From Streptomyces sp. JJ66 (GTDB lineage: Bacteria; Actinomycetota; Actinomycetes; Streptomycetales; Streptomycetaceae): a DNA stretch of 64,000 nucleotides. This document shows, one piece after another, positions 1 through 8,695 of the stretch (positions within the stretch are counted from its first letter, which is position 1; each line of letters begins with the position of its first letter). Below the pieces are notes generated by a model. It had not been told where the DNA came from and did not search any database. It saw only the letters and a list, made by a program, of their open reading frames with translations. The translations under genes and the position numbers were made by a program. The stretch is taken from NCBI RefSeq assembly GCF_019303495.1, contig NZ_JAEVFI010000018.1:225-64224 (forward strand). The letters are read 5' to 3'.

Positions 1-55
1 CAGCGCCGATGGTACTGCATGCGGGAGCGTGTGGGAGAGTAGGACACCGCCGAAC
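1..55 (+). rRNA. rrf: 5S ribosomal RNA, 3' end only
   Basis: The first 55 bases match the 3' part of a streptomycete 5S rRNA: the loop with GATGGTACTGC, then the GTGGGAGAGTAGGACACCGCCGAAC end that pairs with the missing 5' strand. The gene is cut by the window start, so the 16S and 23S genes of this rrn operon should lie just upstream. Transcription runs into the hairpin at 67-99. Confidence 0.93.
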
Positions 56-66
56 AGTTTGTGTGG

Positions 67-99
67 AAGAGCCCCGTCGGGATAACCGACGGGGCTCTT
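67..99 (+). terminator. rRNA operon terminator hairpin
   Basis: A perfect 14-bp stem (67-80 with 86-99) closes a 5-nt GATAA loop 12 nt after the 5S end and is followed by a TCTGCGTTT tract. This is the expected factor-independent terminator of the rrn operon. Confidence 0.9.
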
Positions 100-222
100 C
101 TGCGTTTCCGGTAACACGTGTTATTGAGGGAAACTCTTGCGGTTCTTCCTCGCGCGATGCGTAGCCGCAGCTCAGCAGTGCTGCGTGAGGGAAGTCGAAG
201 AGTTCCCCTTTCCATACCAGGT

Positions 223-1839
223 TCAGGGGCGCGGGGTGGTGAGGGAAGCGGCGGGGAGGTCGGGCCACCAGGTGTGGGCCTGATCGACGGAGCGAAGGTA
301 GGCGTGGGTGTGCAGGCCCCACTCCGGGCCGACGGTGAGCAGGGCGGGGAGGCTCGGGAGCGGAGCCAGCGCCGCAGGGTCATCGAGGATCAGGGTGAGT
401 GGTGGGTCGAGCCGACCGGAGGATGACCGTTCGGCCATGCTCCGGCCGTGCTCGACCACGCTTTCGGTGAGCGCCGTCAACAGGGGCAACACGCCAGCCT
501 GGCGACGTGGAGCCTCGGCCGGTTCGCCCACGACATACAGCGTGCCCAGTTCGGCAGCGAAGGATTCCAGCGCTACCGAATCGTTGCGTACGGCGGTGCA
601 GGCGTCGCGTACGTGCAGCTGGCCGAGCTCCGCCAGGGCGTGCCGGATCAACGCGGTGGCGGCGTCGCGGCGTTCGGAGTGCGCGGTGAGCGATGCCTCC
701 AGCTCTCCCGCGGTACCGGAGGCGGCACGCGGGTCGCGGCGCAGGATGCGGACGGCGTCCACGGTGCCGCTGCCGGTGGCCCAGCGGTGCGCCTGACGGA
801 AGGGCTTGCCGGAGACGGCCGCCGCGTGCAGGCAGCAGCGCAGCAGGGTCTCGGCGGTGTCGTGCACGGTGCGGTCCACGGTGGCCGGACTGCGCACGGG
901 GGCGAGCAGGGCGGCGGCCCGGGCGCGGGCGGTGTCCAGGTGGGCGCAGCCGTGTTCCGGTGCCCAGCGCAGGCGTTGGGGGGCGTTCGTGCGGTGGGTG
1001 GGGTCGTAGACGTGGACGGGGCCGAGCTTGGCGCGGGCACCGACGGTGGCGGCCCACAGCTCGGGGTCGGCGGTGAGGACGAGGGCCGCGCCCGCCGCGG
1101 CGTCCAGCGCGGCGGCCGGGTCGGCTCCGTGGCGCAGGTGCAGCCCGGAGACGGCGCCGGGGAAAGGAGCCTCGGCTCGCGGGAGGCCGTGCACCGGCGC
1201 GGGGTGGGAGGAGGACGGCTTGGTGAGGGGCACCGGCTGGTCGGCCGGAGACCGCGTGGGCGGTGGGTCGTCCCGGTAGGCGCCCGGTCGCGGCAGGTGG
1301 CTGTGCGCGGTGGTGCCGGGCGGCAGCACGGGGCCGGGCGCGGGAGCTTCGGCGGCCGGGACGGGGCCGTGGGCGGGGGTGCTGCTCGCGGGGGACGGCG
1401 CCACCGGAGTGCTGGGCTCCGCGTCTGCCGTGGCCTGCCGTGTGGCGGCGCGGGCGCGCTTGCGGGCGCGGCGCCGGGCCACCGACGTCAGCACGGTGAG
1501 GGCCAGCGTCAGGAGCACCAGCAGCTGGCCGATCAGGAGGCCCCAGAACAGGCCGGGGCCGGAGAGCGCGGCCGGGTCGGTGTCGGGCCAGGCGGCGCTC
1601 ACGTCAGCTGGATCGGACACCAGGGCGCGGAGGGCCAGCGGGGCGCGGGCGAAGGACAGCCCGGGCGGCCAGGCGCCGTGGGCGAGGAGCCCGGCGAGCC
1701 CGGCGGCCGTCCAGGTGAGCACGGTGCCGCCGAGCAGCAGGCCCAGCAGGCCCAGCAGGAGCCCGTCGGGAACTCCGGTGCCGGGTGTGCGGGCCGGGCC
1801 GGTGGCCGGGGCCGGTCTGCCCGGGGTGCCGCCGGTCAT
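223..1839 (-). CDS. VirD4/TraG-like protein with degenerate NTPase motifs
   Basis: A 538-residue protein with two membrane segments near residues 25-52 and 96-120, a Pro/Ala-rich linker (about 135-220), then a domain laid out like the RecA core of type IV coupling proteins. In that domain a VYDP motif (near 280) and an ILDDP strand near the C-terminus occupy the places of the strand after the P-loop and of Walker B. No usable Walker A lysine is visible, so ATP hydrolysis is doubtful. In coupling proteins this domain delivers substrates to the secretion channel. It is the last gene of the minus-strand cluster and starts one base after the VirB4-like gene stops. The alternative is a structural membrane protein that only kept the fold. 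The family assignment is moderate; membership of the cluster is secure. Confidence 0.62.
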   Translation of the reverse strand: MTGGTPGRPAPATGPARTPGTGVPDGLLLGLLGLLLGGTVLTWTAAGLAGLLAHGAWPPGLSFARAPLALRALVSDPADVSAAWPDTDPAALSGPGLFWGLLIGQLLVLLTLALTVLTSVARRRARKRARAATRQATADAEPSTPVAPSPASSTPAHGPVPAAEAPAPGPVLPPGTTAHSHLPRPGAYRDDPPPTRSPADQPVPLTKPSSSHPAPVHGLPRAEAPFPGAVSGLHLRHGADPAAALDAAAGAALVLTADPELWAATVGARAKLGPVHVYDPTHRTNAPQRLRWAPEHGCAHLDTARARAAALLAPVRSPATVDRTVHDTAETLLRCCLHAAAVSGKPFRQAHRWATGSGTVDAVRILRRDPRAASGTAGELEASLTAHSERRDAATALIRHALAELGQLHVRDACTAVRNDSVALESFAAELGTLYVVGEPAEAPRRQAGVLPLLTALTESVVEHGRSMAERSSSGRLDPPLTLILDDPAALAPLPSLPALLTVGPEWGLHTHAYLRSVDQAHTWWPDLPAASLTTPRP

Positions 1840-1840
1840 G

Positions 1841-3262
1841 TCAGGCCACCGTCTCGTCGGCGTGGCTCAGCTTGTCGAAGGTGAGCGCGCGGCGTTCGGT
1901 CTCGGAGTCCAGCGCGTGCTCCAGCTCGGCCAGGGCGGACTCGCCGACCTCGGTATTGTGCGCGGCGGCCTCCGTCATCGCCCGGTCGGTGAAGACCAGG
2001 GGACGTTCGGTCTCGGTGACCAGATGCTTGACCACCTGCACGTTGCCGTTGACGTCCCACACCGCGATGCCGGGGGTGAGGGTGGGGATGATCTCGACCG
2101 CCCAGCGGGGCAGGCCGAGCACCCGGCCGGTGGCCCGGGCCTCGTCGGCTTTTTGGGCGTAGACCGTGCGGGTGGAGGCCATTTTGAGGATCGCGGCGGC
2201 CTCCTTGGCGGCGGCGCCGTCCACGACGTCGGACAGGTGGTGGACCACGGCGATGAAGGACAGGCCCAGGCGGCGGCCGAACTTCAGCAGCCGCTGGAAG
2301 AGCTGCGCCACAAAAGGGCTGTTGATGATGTGCCAGGCTTCTTCCACCAGGAAGATGCGCTTCTTGCGGTCGGGCCTGATCCAGGTGTGTTCCAGCCACA
2401 CGCCGACGATCGCCATGAGGATGGGCATGGCGATGGAGTTGCGGTCGATGTGGGAGAGGTCGAAGACGGTCAGCGGGGCGTCGAGGTCGATGCCGACGGT
2501 GGTGGGTCCGTCGAACATGCCGCGCAGGTCGCCATCCACGAGGCGGTCCAGGACGAGGGCGACGTCCAGACCCCAGGAGCGAACGTCGTCCAGCGCGACG
2601 TTCATGGCCTGGGCGGCCTCGGGCTTGGGGTGGCGCAGCTGCTCGACGATGTCGGTGAGGACCGGCTGGCGCCCGCTGACGGTGGCGTTGACGTAGGAGT
2701 GGGCCACCTTGAGGGCGAACCCGGCCCGCTCGTCCAGCCCGTGGCCCAGGGCGACCTCGATGATCGTGCGCAGCAGGGCGAGCTGGCCGGTGGTGGTGAT
2801 GGCCGGGTCCAGCGGGTTGAGGCGGATGCCCTGGTCGAGGGCGGCCGTCGGGTCGAGGCGGACGGGGGTGATGCCCAGGTGTTCGGCGATGAGGTTCCAC
2901 TCGCCGACGCCGTCCTCGCCCTGCGCGTCGAGCACGACGACCTGGCGGTCGCGGAACCGCAGCTGGCGCAGGACGTACGTCTTCTCCAGCGCCGACTTGC
3001 CGTTGCCGGACTCGCCGAGCACGAGCCAGTGCGGCGCGGGGAGTTGCTGGCCGTAGAGCTGGAAGGGGTCGTAGATGTAGCCCTTGCCGCTGTAGACCTC
3101 GCGGCCGATGATCACTCCGGAGTCGCCCAGGCCGGGGGCGGCGGTGGGCAGGTAGACGGCCTGCGCCTGCCCGGTGGAGGTGCGCACCGGCAGCCGCGTC
3201 GTCTCGGTCTTGCCGAACAGGAAGCTGGTGAAGGCGTCGGTGACGGCGGTCAGCAGGTTCAT
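1841..3262 (-). CDS. VirB4/TraE-like type IV secretion ATPase
   Basis: 473 residues. Walker A is GESGNGKS at residues 83-90 and Walker B lies in IFLVEEAW at 303-310, followed by the LSDVVDG segment and a helix-rich C-terminus. This is the arrangement of the VirB4/ConE ATPase that energises assembly and transport in type IV secretion and conjugation systems. The usual N-terminal half of VirB4 is missing; the preceding SCO6880-like protein probably supplies it, so the pair may be a split VirB4. The ATG overlaps the stop of the upstream gene (ATGA), which fixes the start and implies translational coupling. It should act at the inner face of the membrane. It could serve DNA transfer or protein/peptidoglycan traffic; no relaxase is present in the window. 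Confidence 0.82.
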   Translation of the reverse strand: MNLLTAVTDAFTSFLFGKTETTRLPVRTSTGQAQAVYLPTAAPGLGDSGVIIGREVYSGKGYIYDPFQLYGQQLPAPHWLVLGESGNGKSALEKTYVLRQLRFRDRQVVVLDAQGEDGVGEWNLIAEHLGITPVRLDPTAALDQGIRLNPLDPAITTTGQLALLRTIIEVALGHGLDERAGFALKVAHSYVNATVSGRQPVLTDIVEQLRHPKPEAAQAMNVALDDVRSWGLDVALVLDRLVDGDLRGMFDGPTTVGIDLDAPLTVFDLSHIDRNSIAMPILMAIVGVWLEHTWIRPDRKKRIFLVEEAWHIINSPFVAQLFQRLLKFGRRLGLSFIAVVHHLSDVVDGAAAKEAAAILKMASTRTVYAQKADEARATGRVLGLPRWAVEIIPTLTPGIAVWDVNGNVQVVKHLVTETERPLVFTDRAMTEAAAHNTEVGESALAELEHALDSETERRALTFDKLSHADETVA

Positions 3263-4803
3263 CGGCGGATGCCCGTCGCGAACGGCAGCGTGTTGACGAA
3301 GGCGCGGTGGTGCTCGCGGTCGCACCACTCCAGCTTCAGGTAGCTCTTGCCGGCGGCGGCGCGCATGGTGCGCTTGTCGCGGGCGAGGGCTTCGGGGGAG
3401 CGGGCGGAGACGGTGAGGTAGCCCACCAGGTTGACTCCGGCGGCGCCGCTGGCCAGGTCCTCGCCGCGCTGGTCCACGCGGCCGCTGGCGGCGATGTCGC
3501 GCGGGTCCACGGTGCGGTTCATCTTGGCCTGGCGGCTGGCCTCGGCGGAGTCGTTGGTCTTCTCCGTCAGCATCCGTTCGATGGCCAGCTCGGTGGGCTC
3601 CAGGTCCATGCAGACGGCCACGGTGCGGATGACATCGGGGGTGTGGACGAGGAGCGGGGCGAGGAAGTTCACGCCGACGGGCGTCATCGGCCACTCCTTG
3701 ACCCAGGCCGTGGCGTGGCACCACGGCTCCCGGGTGGCGGACTCGCGGGTCTTGGCCTGGAGGTAGGTGGGCGCGGTGGCGTCCAGCTCGGCGGGCCAGG
3801 CGTTGCGCTGCGTCATGGCCTGGATGTGGTCGATGGGATGGTCCGGGTCGTACATGGCGTGCACCAGGGACGCCAGGCGGGCCTGGCCGAGCGGCTGGCG
3901 GACGCGGATGTCGGCCTCGGCGAGGCGGGCGCAGATGTCGGTGAGTTCGCGCGTCATGACGACGGCCAGGCCCTCGTCGCGGGAGAGTCTGCGGCCCGAG
4001 CGGCGGCTGGCCTTGGCCATCGTGGCGGCCTCGGCGGCCAGCTCGCGGCCGTAGCTCATGCAGGCGACGAGGTAAGCGCGGTGCTGCTCGCTGGAGGTGG
4101 AGACCATCGACTGCAACTGGTCGTAGGACTCCGCGAGCCAGTCCGGGCAGCGGGCGTCGCCGCGCTGGGCGACGTCCTTGGCGTGTGCGTCGGGGTCAGC
4201 GGGCAGGGTGCGGGCGAGCATCTGGAGCCGGGTGACGTAGCCGTCGCCGTTGGCCACGTGTTTGAGCAGGGTCCCGAACCGGTCCACGAGTGCTTCCTGG
4301 TCCTCGCTGTCGCGCAGGCCGACGCCGGGGCCTTCGATCTCGATGGCGGCGGTGACGGTGCGCCGGTCGGCGTGCAGGAGGACGGCGATCTCGTCCGGGC
4401 CGAACGGCGCCGCGAGCCAGGTGATGCGGCCCACCCCGGGCGGCGGGCCGATGGCGGCCTCGCGGCCGTCGAGGCTGATGCCCGCCTCCGGCGCGGCGGA
4501 GCGGTAGGTGGCGCCGTGCCGCCGCAGCCGCCGGTAGGAGCGGTCGATCTCGATCCAGCGGAAGAAGGTGCGGCCCCGGTAGGGGACGTACACGGCGGCC
4601 AGCGCCAGCATCGGGAAACCGGCGAGGAGCACGATGCGCAGCGACAGCGCCGGCACCAGCAGGCCGCTCATCATGCCGAGGAAGGCCCCGGCGATGATCA
4701 GCGCGATCTCGCCCGTTTCCCGGTTCTTGCCGATGAGGGCGTTGGGGCGGGCGCGGCCGATGGTGTACGTGCGGCGCGGTGCGACGGCATGGGGTGTCGT
4801 CAC
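3259..4803 (-). CDS. SCO6880-family membrane protein of the T4SS-like cluster
   Basis: 514 residues. The N-terminus carries a PrgI-like unit with two adjacent membrane helices (about 33-75, around GEIALIIAGAFLGMMSGLLV), then a large soluble region resembling the N-terminal part of VirB4 proteins, including conserved VTAAIEIEG and LASLVHAMYDPDHP segments. Proteins of this type always sit next to VirB4-like ATPases in actinobacterial secretion clusters, and here the stop codon overlaps the ATPase start. The gene begins at 4803 and overlaps the end of the TrbL-like gene by four bases. The role is inferred: a membrane platform that docks the ATPase. No catalytic motif is seen. Confidence 0.75.
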   Translation of the reverse strand: MTTPHAVAPRRTYTIGRARPNALIGKNRETGEIALIIAGAFLGMMSGLLVPALSLRIVLLAGFPMLALAAVYVPYRGRTFFRWIEIDRSYRRLRRHGATYRSAAPEAGISLDGREAAIGPPPGVGRITWLAAPFGPDEIAVLLHADRRTVTAAIEIEGPGVGLRDSEDQEALVDRFGTLLKHVANGDGYVTRLQMLARTLPADPDAHAKDVAQRGDARCPDWLAESYDQLQSMVSTSSEQHRAYLVACMSYGRELAAEAATMAKASRRSGRRLSRDEGLAVVMTRELTDICARLAEADIRVRQPLGQARLASLVHAMYDPDHPIDHIQAMTQRNAWPAELDATAPTYLQAKTRESATREPWCHATAWVKEWPMTPVGVNFLAPLLVHTPDVIRTVAVCMDLEPTELAIERMLTEKTNDSAEASRQAKMNRTVDPRDIAASGRVDQRGEDLASGAAGVNLVGYLTVSARSPEALARDKRTMRAAAGKSYLKLEWCDREHHRAFVNTLPFATGIRR

Positions 4804-6185
4804 CTGCGGTCACCTCCGGTGCGGTGGTCGGCCTTGCGGGTGTGGGTGCGCGGGGGTGGCGGCGCGGAGGGACCCGGTGGTGCGGCGGTGCGCGCGCTGT
4901 GCGCGGCGACGCCACCGGAGACGGGGTTGGGCTGTTTGGCCGCGCCGCCGCTGCCGCCGGACTGCTGGCCGCCGGCCGGGGCGGGGCCACGGGCGCTGTG
5001 GGTGCTGATGCCCTGGCGGAGCATCGCGGCGGGCGTGGAGACGGCGGCGACGGCCTTGCGGGAGGCCGGGTCGGCGGAGGCGTTGCGGTGCTGGACGATG
5101 TCGTCGCCGAAGCCGGGCACGAAGCGGTAGATCATCGCGGAGGCGAAGATGGCCAGCAGGATGATGGCGAGTCCGGCGACGACCGCCCCCATGGCGCCCG
5201 GGCCGTCCTCGGCGGACAGCGCCCCAGCCAGCCCGAGCACGATGACGATCACCGGCTTGACCAGGATCACGGCGATCATGATCCCGGCCCAGCGGCGGAC
5301 GTGACCCCACAGGTTCTTATCGACCAGCCCCGCGTACACGACGACGCCGAGCAGCGCGCCGACGTACAGCAGGGCGGCGCGTATCACCAGTTCCAGCCAC
5401 AGCACGCCAGCGGCGAGCACGGAGACCAACGAGACGACGATCAGCATGATCGGCCCGCCGCCGATGTCCTCACCGGAGCGCAGCGCCTCGGCGAAGGTGC
5501 CGAAGAACGCGTCGGTCTGTGAGCCGGTCGCGGAGGCGATGACGTCGGTGACGGCGTCGGTGGCCGAAACGAGGGTGTAGAGGACCAGCGGGGTGAAGGC
5601 GGACGCCAGCACCACCAGCCACAGGAAGCCGACGGCCTCGCCGATGGCCGTCACCAGCGGCACGCCACGCACCGCGCGTTTGGCGACGGCCAGCAGCCAC
5701 AGCACCAGGGTGAGGATGGTGGACGCGGCGAAGACGACGGCGTACTGGCGCAGGAACGTGGGGTTGGTGAAATCGACGTGGGCGGTGGCCTCGACGGCCT
5801 CGGAGAGCTTGCCGACGATCCACGCGGCGGCGTCGGCGCAGCCACGGGCCAGCGAGGCGAGCGGGTCCAGCGTCTCCAGCGCCTCCGCGCGCGGCCCGCC
5901 ACCCCCACCGCCGGGGTCTTCCCCGCCTTCGCAGTATTCCCGGGCCGTGCCGCGCACCAAGTCGCACGGATCGTTGCTGGAATCCGGACTTGCCTCCGGA
6001 CTTGCCTCGGGCTGTGCGCCCGGGGAGGCACTGGGCGTCGGCTCGTCCGGTGAGGGGGTGGGCTCGGCCCACGCCGCCTCGGCGGTCAGCACGGGAGCCG
6101 TGCCGGCCAGAACCAGCGCGAGCAACGCTGGGCGGCGCCACGGCCGGTGACGGGGCTGCTGAGGATGCCGCTGGTTACCGCGCAT
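4800..6185 (-). CDS. TrbL/VirB6-like polytopic membrane channel protein
   Basis: 461 residues from the ATG at 6185. A signal peptide (WRRPALLALVLAG...AAWA) is followed by a Pro/Ser-rich stretch with PSPDEPTPSAS and PEASPEASPDSS repeats, a Cys pair in DPCDLVRGTAREYC, and then about six membrane segments between residues 140 and 370. The tail is Gly/Ser/Pro-rich. This is the topology of VirB6/TrbL, the inner-membrane channel of type IV systems. The start overlaps the stop of the upstream gene by 11 bases. Most upstream in-frame codons are poor, and the chosen start gives a proper signal peptide. Assignment rests on topology and neighbours more than on sequence motifs. Confidence 0.7.
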   Translation of the reverse strand: MRGNQRHPQQPRHRPWRRPALLALVLAGTAPVLTAEAAWAEPTPSPDEPTPSASPGAQPEASPEASPDSSNDPCDLVRGTAREYCEGGEDPGGGGGGPRAEALETLDPLASLARGCADAAAWIVGKLSEAVEATAHVDFTNPTFLRQYAVVFAASTILTLVLWLLAVAKRAVRGVPLVTAIGEAVGFLWLVVLASAFTPLVLYTLVSATDAVTDVIASATGSQTDAFFGTFAEALRSGEDIGGGPIMLIVVSLVSVLAAGVLWLELVIRAALLYVGALLGVVVYAGLVDKNLWGHVRRWAGIMIAVILVKPVIVIVLGLAGALSAEDGPGAMGAVVAGLAIILLAIFASAMIYRFVPGFGDDIVQHRNASADPASRKAVAAVSTPAAMLRQGISTHSARGPAPAGGQQSGGSGGAAKQPNPVSGGVAAHSARTAAPPGPSAPPPPRTHTRKADHRTGGDRR

Positions 6186-7011
6186 AGGTGAGCCCTCCGA
6201 AGCGTTCCTCGGCAGCGGCCATCTCCTTGGCGGAGGAGGCACGTTGGTCGCGGCCCACCGGCGTCGGGCCGTCCTGCTGGTCGAAGTCCAGCACCTTCCA
6301 GTCGTCCTCGGACCACTGGAGCTGGAACGTGTCGGTGTACCAGGCTTCAGTGACGGGATTGCGGGAGTCCTCACCGCTCATGCCGAACAGGGTGACGTAC
6401 CAGACGGCGACCGTCGCGGTGCCCGCCGCTTCGTCGTACTCCACCAGGTCTGTCCCGATCGGGTTGGCACGGGAGACGAACGTACTGCCCTGCGGTGGCT
6501 CGCCGTTCCCTTCGAGGCCGATGCGCTGAAGGAAGTCCGCGTCGCTGTATACGGCGTCGATGGCGTCTCTCCGTTCCGCTACCACGTCGGCTGCGTACAC
6601 GGTGCCGACAATCTCTGCCCGCGTTCCGGCGTTGTACATACCGTCGCCGGTGAGCGCCACCACGTAGTTCGCGGCGGCGCTCTGGGCGCCCTGGCCGGTG
6701 CGGGGGAAGCCGGTGGGGATGGTGCCGGGGGCGGCGGGGACGGGGGTGACGCCGGTGGGGGCGGTGGGGCGTGCCTCGGCGGTGGCGGGGCCGGAGTCGT
6801 CCCCGCCACCGCCGCGCGTGGCGAAGGCCAGGGCCGCGACGAGGAGGACGACCACGCCGACGACCGTCAGCAGGCTCCGGCCCGGGCGGAGGGCGGGGGT
6901 GCGTGCGCCGGTGTCCGGGTCACCCTCGGGCAGGCGGACGCGCGTGCCCGCACGGCGCGGTTCGTTGTACACGCGTTCGTTGTGCACACGGTCGTCGCCG
7001 CCGTTGCTCAT
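6175..7011 (-). CDS. Bitopic membrane protein of the T4SS-like cluster
   Basis: 278 residues from the ATG at 7011. A charged N-terminal tail of about 45 residues precedes one membrane helix (LLTVVGVVVLLVAALAFA) and an extracytoplasmic domain of about 200 residues with the pattern AAANYVVALTGDGMYNAGTRAEIVGTVYA and a C-terminal WYTDTFQLQWSEDDWKVLDF strand pair. The last part looks like an NTF2/VirB8-like fold, and VirB8-type proteins have this same topology. It is the first gene of the five-gene minus-strand operon, so its promoter should lie in 7012-7225. The VirB8 analogy is an inference. Confidence 0.6.
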   Translation of the reverse strand: MSNGGDDRVHNERVYNEPRRAGTRVRLPEGDPDTGARTPALRPGRSLLTVVGVVVLLVAALAFATRGGGGDDSGPATAEARPTAPTGVTPVPAAPGTIPTGFPRTGQGAQSAAANYVVALTGDGMYNAGTRAEIVGTVYAADVVAERRDAIDAVYSDADFLQRIGLEGNGEPPQGSTFVSRANPIGTDLVEYDEAAGTATVAVWYVTLFGMSGEDSRNPVTEAWYTDTFQLQWSEDDWKVLDFDQQDGPTPVGRDQRASSAKEMAAAEERFGGLTYAR

Positions 7012-7175
7012 GGAAGGCCGCCCCTCGCCCGTCGCCGTCAGTCTCAACCATCAACCGTCTTCCGCTTATTGTCCCCACACTTGACGGTAGCGGGGTCTCG
7101 CCGTCCACGGGCGCAGTGTGACGATGTGACTGCAAAGTGAGACGAGGGCAACGGGTGAGGCGGGGCAAGGGCTGT

Positions 7176-7197
7176 GTTGTCCACCCCTGTGGACAAC
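7176..7197. promoter_or_regulatory. Inverted pair of DnaA-box-like 9-mers
   Basis: TTGTCCACC on the plus strand (7177-7185) faces a perfect TTGTCCACA on the minus strand (7188-7196), making a 9-bp inverted repeat with GTTGTCCAC arms. TTGTCCACA is the preferred streptomycete DnaA box. The site lies between the secretion operon promoter region and the DUF397 gene. It could alternatively be a simple hairpin. Confidence 0.5.
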
Positions 7198-7227
7198 GCG
7201 GCGGGCGCGCAGCGGCGGCAAACGGCG

Positions 7228-7518
7228 TCAGGCGTCGCCGTCCGGGTGGGCGTCATGCTCCACACCGGTCACGAAGTGATCGAACTCGTCGTTCTGCACG
7301 CCGAGCACGAACGCTTTCCACTTCGCCTTGGTCGTCGTCACCACGTGGTCGGGTTCGTCCGTCTGCCGGAGGTGGATGAGGTCGCCCTCGCCCGCGGCCA
7401 CCTCGATGCACTCCTCGTCCGGATCGTCGGATGAGCGAATCCACTCCAGCGCGTCCCAGTTCGTCGGCGCGCTGTGCTGCCCGTCCTGCCGCGCGTGCGG
7501 TGGCATGTTCGTCGTCAT
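7228..7518 (-). CDS. DUF397 domain protein
   Basis: 96 residues with a DUF397-like core (WIRSSDDPDEECIEVAAG near residues 26-43, then a TKAKWKAFVLGV helix). DUF397 proteins are small streptomycete partners or targets of XRE/DUF5753 regulators (the WhiJ/BldB-like systems). Unusually, no XRE gene is next to it, and the sequence is more acidic than the tandem pair at 51938-52538. The function is unknown beyond the family. Confidence 0.75.
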   Translation of the reverse strand: MTTNMPPHARQDGQHSAPTNWDALEWIRSSDDPDEECIEVAAGEGDLIHLRQTDEPDHVVTTTKAKWKAFVLGVQNDEFDHFVTGVEHDAHPDGDA

Positions 7519-7551
7519 GCGGTCAGCCTAAGCGGCGTCCACCCCCGCACG

Positions 7552-8202
7552 TCAGCGCTTACGGACCACCGTGACGCCGTCCCGCAGCGGCAGCATCACC
7601 GAGGTGACGCGCACGTCGGCGGCGATGGTGTCGTTGACGGCGCGGATGGCTTTCACCGTCTCGCCCTGTTCGGCGGCGTCCACCACCCGTCCGCCTTGCA
7701 GCACGTTGTCCAGGGCGATGACGCCGCCCGGACGCAGCCGGGTGACCAGCTCCTCGTAGTAGTCGGGGTAGCCGCCCTTGTCGGCGTCGATGAACGCGAA
7801 GTCGATGTGCTCCTCGCGGGGCATCGCGCGCAGCGTCTCCACCGCCGGGCCGAGTCGCAGCTCCACGCGGTCGGTGAGCCCGGCGCGCTCCCAGTAGCGG
7901 CGGGCGACCGACGTCCACTCCTCGTTCAGGTCGCACGCGATGAGCTTGCCGCCGTCCGCCAGGCCGCGCGCGATGCACACCGACGAGTACCCGGTGAACG
8001 TGCCGACCTCCACCGCGAGCCGGGCGCCCGTCAGCTGCGTCAGCAGGGTGAGGAACGCGCCCTCGTCCTGCGTGATCTGCATCGACGTCAGATCGGGCAC
8101 CGCTTGCCGCGTCTCCTCCGCGAGGTCGCGCAGCACGTCGTCGGCGGCGGGGCTGCAGTGCTCCAGGAGGTAGGAGTCAAGGTCAGGGTGGACGATGTGC
8201 AC
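7552..8202 (-). CDS. SAM-dependent O-methyltransferase, CCoAOMT type
   Basis: 216 residues, the usual length of the cation-dependent catechol/caffeoyl-CoA O-methyltransferase family. The SAM-binding motif is AVEVGTFTGYSS (near 63-74), the acidic ribose-binding residue follows in IACDLNEEW, and FIDADKGGYPDYYEELV plus IALDNVLQGGRV supply the metal-binding Asp and Asn residues. It should methylate a hydroxyl of a small aromatic acceptor; the substrate is not evident. It is flanked by secretion-cluster genes but is not obviously part of that system. Confidence 0.88.
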   Translation of the reverse strand: MHIVHPDLDSYLLEHCSPAADDVLRDLAEETRQAVPDLTSMQITQDEGAFLTLLTQLTGARLAVEVGTFTGYSSVCIARGLADGGKLIACDLNEEWTSVARRYWERAGLTDRVELRLGPAVETLRAMPREEHIDFAFIDADKGGYPDYYEELVTRLRPGGVIALDNVLQGGRVVDAAEQGETVKAIRAVNDTIAADVRVTSVMLPLRDGVTVVRKR

Positions 8203-8263
8203 GAAACGCTCCAGTGCGGACGAAGTGGCGCTGAGCAGGGCAGACGCGGGGAGCTGCGGCTAC

Positions 8264-8294
8264 AGACGGCTAGTTACGGCTAGCTACGGCTAGA
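8264..8294. repeat. Three tandem copies of a 10-bp unit
   Basis: The unit ACGGCTAGNT recurs three times in a row (GACGGCTAGTT, ACGGCTAGCT, ACGGCTAGAT). The last copy supplies the TAG stop of the pilin-like gene, so the array sits on the 3' end of that gene and in the gap before the methyltransferase. Each copy provides in-frame stop codons in several frames. Confidence 0.7.
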
Positions 8295-8598
8295 TGGCCA
8301 TACCGTAAACGATCGTGAACAGGGTCCCCAGCGACCCGATGATGAAGACGCCGGTGAGCCCCGCGACGATCAGGCCCTTGCCCTGCTCCGCGCTGAAGCT
8401 GTCGCGCAGCGCGGTGGCGCCGATGCGCTGCTTGGCCGCGCCCCAGATGGCGATGCCGAGGCAGATGAGGATGGCCACCGCCATGATGACCTCGATCATG
8501 AGCCGCGCCTCGGTGCCCAGAGAACCGAACGGCCCCCAGTCAGGCGCGATGCCACCGATGATGGAGGTGATGTCGCCTTCTTCAGCCGCGAGGAACAT
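8290..8598 (-). CDS. Small two-helix membrane protein, pilin/VirB2-like
   Basis: 102 residues: a short acidic N-terminus, one helix around LMIEVIMAVAILICLGIAIW, a basic loop (AKQRIGATALRDSFS), and a second helix around GLIVAGLTGVFIIGSLGTLFTIV. Two helices joined by a polar loop, with no soluble domain, is the layout of VirB2/TrbC-type pilins. It lies back-to-back with the wall hydrolase at 8696, which supports a secretion role. No cleavable signal peptide is obvious, unlike classical VirB2. Confidence 0.55.
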   Translation of the reverse strand: MFLAAEEGDITSIIGGIAPDWGPFGSLGTEARLMIEVIMAVAILICLGIAIWGAAKQRIGATALRDSFSAEQGKGLIVAGLTGVFIIGSLGTLFTIVYGMAI

Positions 8599-8695
8599 GT
8601 GAACTCACCGCCTGGGGTGGAATACCGGTCAGGGAGGCGCTGCTTCTTCCCGAGCGCTCTTCTCGAATTCTGCCACGGAATGGGAAGGTTGGGGG

